Below are positions 10,846 through 19,521 of a stretch of 25,270 nt of DNA, piece by piece (position 1 is the first letter of the stretch; the number at the start of each line of letters is the position of its first letter). A program made the position numbers and the translations under genes. The notes under the pieces were generated by a model. That model saw only the letters and a program-made list of their open reading frames with translations. It ran no database searches and had not been told where the DNA came from. The DNA is from Isoetes engelmannii (taxonomy: Eukaryota > Streptophyta > Lycopodiopsida > Isoetales > Isoetaceae): the NCBI GenBank assembly GCA_011763485.2, contig JAANSK020167776.1, positions 1-25,270 on the forward strand. The letters run 5' to 3'.

Positions 10846-10857
10846 TGGTATCAGAGC
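10846..10857 (+). other. Retrotransposon primer-binding site (initiator tRNA-Met type)
   Basis: TGGTATCAGAGC lies two bases after the LTR 3' end. It is the usual plant primer-binding site complementary to the 3' end of initiator tRNA-Met. It sits at the exact centre of the large palindrome, in the 17-base spacer TTTGGTATCAGAGCAAA between the LTR copies. The spacer's own ends, TTTG and CAAA, are inverted relative to each other. Confidence 0.85.
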
Positions 10858-10860
10858 AAA

Positions 10861-10950
10861 TGTGAAGCTCCTAGGAGCTTACTAAGTTCATTCTATACCA
10901 AATATGAAGCTCCTGGGAGCTTACTAAGTTCATTCTATCTACATAATGAA
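10861..10950. repeat. Duplicated LTR terminus at the palindrome centre
   Basis: The right arm contains the terminal segment TATGAAGCTCC...GAGCTTACTAAGTTCATTCTAT twice, starting at 10861 and at about 10903, whereas the left arm has it once. On the minus strand the inner copy runs out through CATATTTGGTAT, that is, into the first bases of a primer-binding site, before restarting inside the LTR end. Confidence 0.85.
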
Positions 10951-12642
10951 AACCCTTAAGATAAAAATTCAAATTTACTTGATTGAATATTCATAACATT
11001 GGACTCAATGGTACTAGGTCTTCTGAAGCCTTAGAAGCCACAGACTTGCTTTGCTCTACACAGAAGTATCCACTAGCATCGCACCAGGACGGTAAGTTTT
11101 TTTTTCTGGATAGAGACTTATTGCATTGAATAATTTTATTCAAGAAAAATCTAGACATCCATTTAAAAGTTTCTTCTTTATACATATAATTCTGATGCAA
11201 CCAACACCCCTCAAGGAACGTCCATAGCTCAGCGAGTTCAACCTCTACTTTTCCTACGGGTAAGCTAGGATCCATTATCTACAAACGGAAACACACACGT
11301 TAGACTTATGTCTAAGTGAGTACATATGCCTTGTAGAAATTGCAAATTTAATCATTTCATGCAAATAAAACAGTATTTGTTAGTTCATCATCAACATCTG
11401 CGGGATGATCAGTCCATGCTTCACACGTAGTGCCCACAAAGCGCGGGAGCCTCCCCATTAATCCTTTGAGGCTCCACTCAAAGGCGGAATCAATGATGCA
11501 ATTCATACTTTCATCCTGGGGCGTCTGCTAGGAGTGCTTCAAATGATGTAATTGTTATTTAAGGCATGCGTCAATATGTTTCTTTTATATGCAACACGTA
11601 TACATTCCTTAATAAAGCAAACAATGTTCCATCATTCAAACTTAAGCTACAATTTCATTCCAAAGAAATGCACAAGCAGGGTACAAACATTCAAAGATTA
11701 TTCAAACAAAACCTAAAAGAACCCAATTGAAATGAATCAAGCACGTAGGAATGATAATAACAAAATAACCCATGGTCCAATTGCAAAACAACCAATGGCT
11801 TATCTTGGAAATAAACACACTTTTGGTTTAGAAAGGAAGAAAAATAAAAGGAAGGCTTGCAGGTTGAACAAGGATTTGAACCTGGGTTTACAATCTGGGA
11901 GTCTAAAACACAACCAACAAGCCAACATATATAATGATTTAAAGATATAAACTACGAATTTCTTATTTGGACTGTAACTGCGACAGAACATACAGATTTA
12001 AGCAAGAAAAAATGGAAGAACAGAGCACGAATTTCAACCTAGGTCTTATAACACACCGACTAAGCATTTTCCAGCACACCAACGATCATCTTTGGACTAA
12101 GAATACCGGATCTCATATATAAACTGGAATGAACTGGGTAAAACTGAGCAGAGCAAAGGAAAACGCATACAAAAAAGGTCGACTACGTATTTGAACATGG
12201 GTCTGCGGTGTGACAGACTACGACTATACCAATAGATCAAAATGACATAATAGAAATAGAAACAACTGATTTTCTATAACAGCAGAATGCAAACAGAACA
12301 AAGTTTTCAAAAAAAAAAAAAAAAAAAAAGACCAAAACAGAATGCCACAATACGGAATTGAACCCAGGTCTGGCATATGCAAAACCAAAACCTTAACCAT
12401 CAAGCCAACCTACAAGTCTATTATGAGAAAATGGATCTCGGATAAACATAAGCAGTCGAATCAGGCAATGTAATTAAGAAAACCAATCACAATTTCAGAC
12501 CCAACATTCATGCAAGATAAGGCTCTTCATGTACTCACCCAGGCACGTTTTAGGCAGCCCAATTCCTAGCTAGCATACAAGTTAAAGCTCCTTCCCTTTA
12601 AATCGCAAGCCTCTCTCTCTTATTTATAATGAAGAGACTCTA

Positions 12643-12758
12643 GTTTACTCTAGTTTGCGTGAAGACTAGCTGGTTTACTCTAGTTTGCATGAAGAGTCAA
12701 TCACCTAGTTTACTCTAGTTTGCATGAAGAATCAATCACCCAGTTTACTCTAGTTTGC
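12643..12758 (+). repeat. 35-bp tandem units at the outer end of the right arm
   Basis: GTTTACTCTAGTTTGC occurs at 12643, 12673, 12708 and 12743 (steps of 30, 35 and 35), separated by ATGAAGARTCAATCACC-like spacers. The left arm has a single equivalent (GCAAACTAGAGTAAA near 9097). The expansion is therefore specific to the right arm. Confidence 0.92.
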
Positions 12759-12765
12759 CATGCAC

Positions 12766-12852
12766 AGGAACTCCATCGTTTGTATCCGAACTTCAAACCA
12801 TGGGGACTCTAAAAGTGGGTAGAATATAACGAACCTAGCTACTTGAGGGGTT
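12766..12852 (+). repeat. Direct copy of the pol end and LTR start
   Basis: From the end of the inverted arm the sequence switches back to plus orientation and repeats 8870-8967. It contains AACTCCATCGTTTGTA, then GTGGGTAGAATATAACGAAC and CTACTTGAGGGGTTGG. It covers the last bases of pol, the polypurine tract and about 30 bases of LTR, with a short deletion. ATGCAC is shared by both sequences at the switch point (12760-12765). Confidence 0.88.
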
Positions 12853-12859
12853 GGACTTA

Positions 12860-13130
12860 TAATAAAACTTACAAGATTGCCACTGGCCAAACTCCGTTCA
12901 GACTTGTTTATGGTCAAGAGGTTCTCATGCCCTTGAATATGTGCTACCCACCCTTTGTTTCCAAGTAGCCACAGTGCACGATTCGCATGTTGCCTTAACA
13001 AAACGGGTTTATCAGCTTCAACAGTTGGATGAACTTTGACGAAATGCTTATCTTTGCGTTCTGGTTGAAAATCAGTTAAGAAAAACTTGGCATGATGACA
13101 AGTTTAAGAAGGAACAGTTTAATTAAAGTG
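12860..13130 (+). mobile_element. Second Ty3-type integrase fossil, different lineage
   Basis: The plus-strand translation gives YKIATGQTPFRLVYGQEVLMP near 12866-12930 and, further on, LVENQLRKTWHDDKFKKEQ near 13060-13120. Both are characteristic of the post-catalytic part of integrase in a plant Ty3/gypsy family distinct from the first one. The fragment is short, broken and without LTRs. It adjoins the direct-repeat scrap of the first element, so it may be a target or a co-captured piece. Confidence 0.7.
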
Positions 13131-14109
13131 GTCTTAGAATTGAGTTGTTTTTTGTGTTGATCTCCTAGTACGTATTAGCGAAACAAGAGGTCTACTGTGA
13201 ATAATGGGTTCAAACACATCAAATAAATAAATTATAAACATATAATGAATTTACAGATAATGCTCAATCAGCTATGTAGCTCTTCTCCTTCAGTAGCAAA
13301 CATCTGTCGTCTCATCATCGGTGCTGAAGTGAGAGCTTAATGTGAATGGCTTGATGGCTAATGCAATATCAATAAGACACAGACTAACAAGAGCAAACGA
13401 CATTGTTTGCAATAATCTCACATGTTGTAAAATACCTCTTGTAGCAATTATTCTTCTGCAGCTTTATTATTACAGACCTTAAAAGCATGAAAATATTGCA
13501 TGTTCTTTTTATTGCCAAAGAGCCTGTCCTGCATCGTTACATCATGGTTCAAAGAAATTGAGTCCAATGACAATTTAATCCGTAACAAACTTTCCTCATC
13601 CCCTGCCTTTTTGATAGGCAGGTAAACTTTAAAAAACATTTCTATGTGCTTTAATAACAAGATGGAAGAGATACTGCGCCCATGTCATCTGAATTTCCTC
13701 AAGTACAATGTCTTCAGGTATCCAAAGATCCAGTTTACAAGTACTGTATACTAGTGAATTGTTGAGCAATGACTCCTGAATTTTCGAAAAAATGTAATGC
13801 GCCTCTGCACCTAGCTTCCCAACTTAGTTGTTGAGGACATGAGCTTGGGGCTTTACCAAAATGTTAGTAGCCTTCTCCGATATCATGACTTTACAAAATG
13901 CCAGCAGCCTGACTATTACCATGAATTTACCAAGATTGCCGAGCAGATAGCGCTTTTGAAACCAATAGGTAAATAGCACCCATGTTTAGTGGAACCCATT
14001 GTTATTGAGAAGCAATAGTACCAGCCAAGTGCTTTAAGCACGAATCTGCAACACTTTGAAAAATCTCATCATTGATTCAGAAGGAAGAACACAACTCCTA
14101 CAGTCTTGT
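13131..14109. other. Intergenic sequence, no gene supported
   Basis: The longest frame (minus strand, 13660-13448) has no motif I recognise. It lies downstream of the SRI-like fragment on the same strand, so it could be decayed sequence of the same gene, but I cannot show that. Confidence 0.45.
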
Positions 14110-14640
14110 AACTTACTTTATATTTTCTCTTGCAGTTCAGAAACTATGATACTTCAACAGTAATGTCCTTTCCACCATCACGCTCCAATACCTTATTAAT
14201 TAGGTGTTACATCAGAAAAGAAAGAAAACACAAATTATGTTCCATGCAGAAGGACCCATAACATTTACCTTGGCAGTAGCTTTCTTCCCGCTTGTTTTAT
14301 AGCCATCCTTCTCAAGTCTTTTTGTTTTATAGAAAGGAGCAAGCAAGTGGGCCACGTAATCTGAAACAACCTTTTTTATTTGCTCATAGCTGCTAAATTC
14401 ACTAGAACCTTTATCCTCATAGAAGTTGAATTTGCTCATAGCTGCTGAATGTCCTTTTTTATTTGCTCATACTGCTAAATTCACTAGAACCTGAAGCTAT
14501 TTGGTTATCATAGACCTGAATACCGGGTAGGACCTTCTGAACTCAAGCTCCATCCTCATCACATATAAAGAAGCAAGTTCCTCCTGCTCATAATCATAAA
14601 CAAACTAATGATCCAATAAGGGGTACATGTGTCAATGAGA
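14110..14640 (-). pseudogene. Broken exons of a host gene with an SRI-like helical segment
   Basis: Minus-strand reading shows three exon-like pieces. The first is about 14595-14505, after an acceptor-like TTATGAGCAG. The second is about 14430-14269: it encodes SSEFSSYEQIKKVVSDYV, then LLAPFYKTKRLEKDGYK and KKATAKV, and ends at a good AAG/GTAAAT donor. The third starts after TTAATAAG near 14193 and reads VLERDGGKDITVEVS, followed by an in-frame stop and FLNCK. The residue pattern, two helices with PFYK..R.EKDGYK then KA..KV, resembles Set2-Rpb1-interacting (SRI) domains of RNA polymerase II-binding proteins. A stretch of about 40 bases (14370-14405) is partly duplicated at 14453-14492, with one base missing in the second copy. 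The stop and the duplication point to a pseudogene fragment. The family is uncertain. Confidence 0.45.
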
Positions 14641-15218
14641 TCTTTCCTTCAGCTCCCTGGGCTAAAGCTAAGATAATCGCCCCTCTCCAGAAGCCACGTT
14701 TTTGGATCGGTGCTGCATTCTAGCTTCTCCAAGCGTTGGACAAAGGGAAAACAATGGTCGGATGAAGGTCCATGGTAAGGCAAAAATAAAAAAAAATGTT
14801 GGCGGATAACGGCAGTCAAAAAGTCCATTGAAGGTTATTGGATGGAGGAGGGTCACCCTCCCCTAATCCATAAAGGTCGAAGCGACATTTCGCTCTTTCT
14901 CAGCCAAAGTTTCAAGGCGAATGTGTCTCCTCCTAGTCTCCTGATTTTCAACATTGGCGGCCGAAATTTTTTTTGGGCGGGCTGAAATGTTGCCTGCTCG
15001 ATCTCTATGTAAGAGGAAGGCCAAGAGCAGGCCATTTCGCCTGGCTCGGGCTTGGCTCGCCCGAACGGGCTCATCATGCCCTTACCAGGCGAAATGGCCT
15101 GCTTTTGGCCTTTACCTATTAAAAAAACTTTCAAGGAACAAAGGTACAAAGGTTTGTTTCAAGAGAACGAATGTCTTCAACGGGAAGCTGAACATTCAAA
15201 TTTAAAAATCCTGTTCTG
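14641..15218 (+). promoter_or_regulatory. Upstream and 5' leader region of DRP5A
   Basis: About 580 bp lie between the pseudogene fragment and the DRP5A ATG. Three plus-strand AACGG cores occur at 14808, 15064 and 15179. AACGG is the core of the mitosis-specific activator element bound by MYB3R factors in plant G2/M genes, which would suit a cytokinesis gene. None matches the full consensus, and three hits are only modestly above chance. A strong hairpin lies at 15018-15111. No clear TATA box was identified. Confidence 0.35.
15018..15111 (+). repeat. 27-bp-stem hairpin just upstream of DRP5A
   Basis: The left arm 15018-15044 (AGGCCAAGAGCAGG...CGCCTGG) and right arm 15085-15111 (CCAGGCG...TTTTGGCCT) are inverted copies with one difference, which becomes a G-U pair in a plus-strand transcript. 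The loop is 40 bases. The stem is GC-rich and ends 107 bp before the DRP5A ATG. In RNA it would form a 27-pair stem, either in the 5' leader or as a separate small-RNA-like precursor. Confidence 0.85.
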
Positions 15219-18200
15219 ATGCACCATTTCGACGAAGACCAAGATCCGAATCTAGAGATGGGCTTACCATCGCCGGATTCGATCTATGGAACTACAGAAG
15301 CCAGAGCAAGATACGAGGCTTACTCCAGACTTCAGGCTACGGCTGTGGCATTTGGGGAGCGCTTAACAATCCCAGAAATTGTAGTTCTAGGAGGCCAATC
15401 CGATGGTAAGAGTTCACTCCTTGAAGCCCTTCTTGGGTTCCGATTCAATATCCGTGAGGTTGAAATGGGGACAAGAAGACCTCTTATGCTGCAAATGGTG
15501 CACGACGCCACTGCTATAGAACCAAGATGCCGTCTTCAGGTAGGGTTTAATCTTTTGAAGTTTTTGGTTGAAAAGAATGTAGCATGAGAAATGTTGTTTA
15601 ATGTTGAAGGAAGAGGACGCTGATGAATATGGCCCTGTTATTACACCCATTTCTTCCGTTGCCGAGGCTATCAGAAGCCGGACTGAAGAGCATTTGAAGA
15701 AATTGCAACGTGTTGTGAGCGCGAAACCAATTGTGATGCGGGCAGAGTATGCATTCAGCCCTAATCTTACAGTGATTGACACACCCGGATTTGTCCTCAA
15801 GGTACCGTGCACTTTATATCACTAGAAGGAAGGTCACAACACTAGACGCTAGAACTAGAATAATCTAGACAACATTAGAACTTGTATCATACATTTTCTT
15901 AGTACCATGGAGGATATTGCAAATTTCATGGCATCTGACCGCCAACTGACCTTGCAATTTATATTTAGTTTCACTATGAGGATAGGCTATATTCAATAAT
16001 CCATACTTTAGCCATTTTAGCTCGTTGAATTTGCAAGTTAAGCCAAATATTCCATCCCTTAATTTTGAACTGTATTACGTTAGCCAAATGCAAACTTAAC
16101 AGTGTGCGACTTACTACACGAACTATAGAATAGACATTGAGGAAAGGCTAAACTTGTGAACTTAAACCTCTGTGAAACAGAGTTGAAAGAAGAGATTGAT
16201 GGAACAAGATTGTAGATAATCAGTAGCTATATATAACTTAGAAGTATCATGATAACTTGTTTTGGTACCTTCTATAGATTGCATCACTGATAGCCCTGCT
16301 TGCAGGCTAAGAAAGGGGAACCAACTAGCACTCCTGAGGACATTCTGGCCATGGTGAAATCCCTTGCTGCACCACAAAACAGACTGCTGTTGTTTCTTCA
16401 ACAAAGCAGCGTAGAGTGGTGCTCTTCTCTGTGGTTGGATACAATTCGCAGCATTGATCCATCCCTTCATCGGACAATTGTTGTAGTGTCCAAGTTTGAC
16501 AATCGTTTGACGGTATGTGCACCCTAAACACAAACTGAAAGGAACAAACAAGATAGCTGAAACTGTTTTTGCCACGTTCAGGAGTTTGCAGAAAGGTGGG
16601 AAGTAGATAGGTATTTAGGAGCAGGAGGGTACCTAGGAGAAAATGTTAGGCCTTTTTTCGTGGCATTGCCAAAAGATAGGGGCTTATGTTCAAATGAAGA
16701 ATTTCGCAGCCAGATAGTGAATACTGACAATTCGGTTTTGAGGCATCTTCGAGAGAAAATAACTGGTGGATTTGATGAACAAAAATTTGGTGCAAATGTA
16801 GGATTTGCAAACTTGAGAAAGTATTTGGAGGCAGAGCTTCAGAGGAGGTAAGAGCTAAAACATCGGACATCTGGAGATGCATGATAGACATTAACATTCG
16901 CTCAGTTTATTTGGGCAGATATAGGGAGGCTGCACCTGCAACATTGGCCTTGTTAGATAAAAGATGTAACGAAGTTGGAGCTGAATTGGCCAACATAGAT
17001 GAAAGGCTAGCAGCCTCCTCAGATGTGAGTTCCCTTCGACGAACAGCTATGATCCATACAGCTGCTCTTGCAAGGCACATGGTAAATTACTATAAGTACC
17101 AAATTTCCCAAAACATGTTGTGGATATACAAAAGCAATATAGATTGTTAGAGATGCCTTTTAATTTGTGCTGCTTTGTTTGAAAAGGGTGCTCTTCTTAA
17201 TGGGGAAGCAGACCCTGATCCAGCAGAATGGGGATGGACAACAGATGAGGAGAGATTAGCCAGTGGATCTGGAAAATGGCCTGGGTTGGCTAATGATGTA
17301 TTGCCTCCTAATGCAACACTGAAGTTATATGGAGGAGCTGCATTTGAGCGCGTTTTACATGAATTTCGCTGTGCTGCTTGGTCTCTTGAGTGCCCTCCCG
17401 TTTCGAGGGAGAAGGTATGTTATGATGTTATGATGTTATGATGTTTTATCTACTTTAGTCTGGTTCATTATGGAGCCATTTTCTTTCGTCAATTTTAGTG
17501 TCTTTTATGCAAGCTTGAAATTGCAAATGCTACACAGGTTGCAAATTTCTTACTTGCCCATGCTGGAAGGACTGGAGGATCTGCCGCAGCTGCAGCAGGC
17601 ATAGCTCGTGCTGCTGCCAGATCCTGGCTTGGTCCATTGATTGACACCGTGTGCGACCGTCTTGCACATGTACTGAGAAACCTGTTTGAATTGGCCATGG
17701 AGAGAATGGAGATGCAGAATGCATCTGATGGTAAACAAAGTTTACAAGATTGTCTTTTCCTTTTCTTTGTTAGGAACATTATCAACCCAGTAACCCAAGA
17801 TATTCAATACTCAAATATTAAATTTCAGGCATCTATGGCGAAAGGCTATCGAACAAATCTGGGTATGTTGCATTTCATGCAGCCCTGAGACGAGCCCATG
17901 AGCAGTTCATTCAGGATGTGACCAAAGATTGCAAGCAGTTGGTCCGGCATGAACTAACCGCTGCAACAAGTGCTTATTCTCCATATCACTGCTACGAGAA
18001 TCAGACGCAGAGTTTTTGGGAAGGAACAAATTCGGTGATGGAGATTTCAGACGAGCAGGAGAACCAATCAGAGGAACCGGAAAATTTGGCACCTCAAGGG
18101 TATGTTCGTCCTCAAACAAGTGAAAAAATGCTGCCCAGAGATAGAGATCCGTTAAAAGAGAGTCAGCTTACTATACCCGAAACCCCTTCTCCCGAACAGC

Positions 18201-18842
18201 CTCCTAGTGACGCCTGTGCTGCAAAGAGGAAGGAATTTGCCCTGGCTAGTGGCCGCCTTGCTGCAGCAGATGCTGCTCTTAGGAAGAAACAGTGTGTTCC
18301 TATGTTTGGGAAGATAAAAGAGAGCAGGATTCCAACTGCAAAATCAGTTTATGCAGATGTTTGTTCTCTGGTTGCGGACCAATTTTCAAGGATCCGGGAA
18401 GTTCTTGTAGAGCGCACTGTACCGGCCATGCTCAATGCGGGATTTTTAACACCTTGGTAAGTTGCCCAGATCAATTTTTCTATGTTAATATGCTGCTATT
18501 GTCTGTCCAATCCAGTCTTGATAAAAAATGTTCTGTGAAGCAATGCTATTGTCTGTCCAATCCAGTGTTCATAAAAAAATGTTCTGTGAAGCAACTGCTA
18601 TTGTCTGTCCAATCCAATGTTCATAAAAAATGTTCTGATTTTTCTTGAATTGCAGCCAAGATCGGCTAGCCTTGTCCCTTGGATTGGAGCTGTTTGCAGT
18701 AGACGATGAAAGATTCATGGACATGTTTGTGGCTCCTGGCATGATTGAAGAGCTTGAAAAGGAAAAGGAATTGTTGCAGAAGAGAAACAAAATGCTCAGA
18801 TCTTGCCTTCAAGAGTTCCGTAGGCTGGCTCGCTCCATCTGA
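15219..18842 (+). CDS. DRP5A: Dynamin-related protein 5A
   Basis: Nine exons join in phase with GT-AG introns: 15219-15539, 15610-15801, 16306-16512, 16582-16847, 16919-17081, 17187-17414, 17538-17730, 17829-18456 and 18656-18842. They give 794 residues, close to Arabidopsis DRP5A (about 817). GTPase motifs are intact: P-loop GGQSDGKSS at 58-66, switch Thr85 in MGTRRPL, DTPG at 164-167 and SKFD at 233-236. Further matches are LQQSSVEWCSSLWLD, KLYGGAAFERVLHEFRCAA, a Pro-directed site PETPSP at 640-645 in the variable region, and a GED-like C terminus with REVLVER, FMDMFVAPG and a final coiled region. The family is a plant-specific dynamin branch. DRP5A acts at the cell plate in cytokinesis, while its relative DRP5B (ARC5) divides chloroplasts and peroxisomes. 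The first in-frame ATG was chosen; residues before about 28 are not conserved. The gene looks complete and functional. It converges with the M1AP-like gene. Confidence 0.95.
18494..18638 (+). repeat. Three tandem ~51-bp copies in DRP5A intron 8
   Basis: TGCTATTGTCTGTCCAATCC begins at 18494, 18544 and 18596. Each copy runs through a CATAAAAAATGTTCTG-like end. They lie in the last intron, between exon 8 and the acceptor at 18655. They do not disturb the splice sites. Confidence 0.92.
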
Positions 18843-19521
18843 CTGACTTCGTGTTACACATCTTGGTAACATGGCACCTTTTGTAATATAATTGTCTACT
18901 GGACTAACACATTTTTTTTTGTTTAATGTTTGGGAATTCCAACATTCTTGGGCTGCAACGAAAATAAAATATAGCTGAAGAACATAGTTGAAGAACATGT
19001 ACTCTACTTTTCGTTTAAAAGAAAATAATGTTTTCGCCCAATGAGAAGACATTGTTATCTAAATATGTATTTGCAACAACATAAATTGTAATTCTAAAAT
19101 GTTTCTTTTGCTTGATGCACGTTGATGTCTTAAGACATTGCATTTTGATGTCTTAAGAATGATATAAATCTTGTATCATTCAATCCATGCACACGAGACA
19201 ATAATGATATAAATTTTATATCATTCAATTCATGTACACAACAAGAATAGTAAACAATATTGTGAGATCAGTCTCAAAAAATTGATTATTGTGAAAACTT
19301 GTCATGCCGCTGCAGCAGAGATGTAGGGAGTATAAAAAAAATTATGAAGTACAGTTGCAAGGCTACTGAATTACGCAAACTACAATGCATCTGGTGATAG
19401 AATTGGTCATTGCACAATGTCCAGTATGTTCCTTTTGCAGCACATCCAGATTGTCAATGCAATCAAAGAACAGATAAGAGCGGCTTCTTTGCTGCAACTT
19501 AAAGACTGTTTTATGTCAAGC
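18843..19521. other. Convergent intergenic region with short tandem repeats
   Basis: This is the 3' flank shared by DRP5A (plus) and the M1AP-like gene (minus). GATGTCTTAAGA occurs at 19123 and 19147. A unit of about 45 bp, AATGATATAAATYTTRTATC then ATTCAATYCATGYACAC, occurs at about 19158 and 19202 and has a palindromic GATATAAATTTTATATC core in the second copy. No coding frame is supported. Confidence 0.6.

Larger units (their letters stand above)
10861..12765 (-). mobile_element. Inverted second copy of the Ty3-type LTR (right palindrome arm)
   Basis: Read on the minus strand, this repeats the LTR at about 9090-10843, in opposite orientation and separated by only 17 bases. By eye the arms are roughly 90 percent alike over the segments compared. 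They share the short open frame, the GC-rich CGGGAGGCTCCCG-like palindrome (near 11445), all four tRNA-like modules and the LTR end. Differences include a long A-run at about 12309-12330, extra copies of a 35-bp unit at the outer end and a duplicated terminal segment at the centre. The first 150 or so LTR bases are absent from this arm. The element is a fossil. Confidence 0.85.

Noticed and set aside
13448-13660. 70-codon minus-strand frame
   Set aside because: No recognisable family and no exon borders that link it to the SRI-like fragment.
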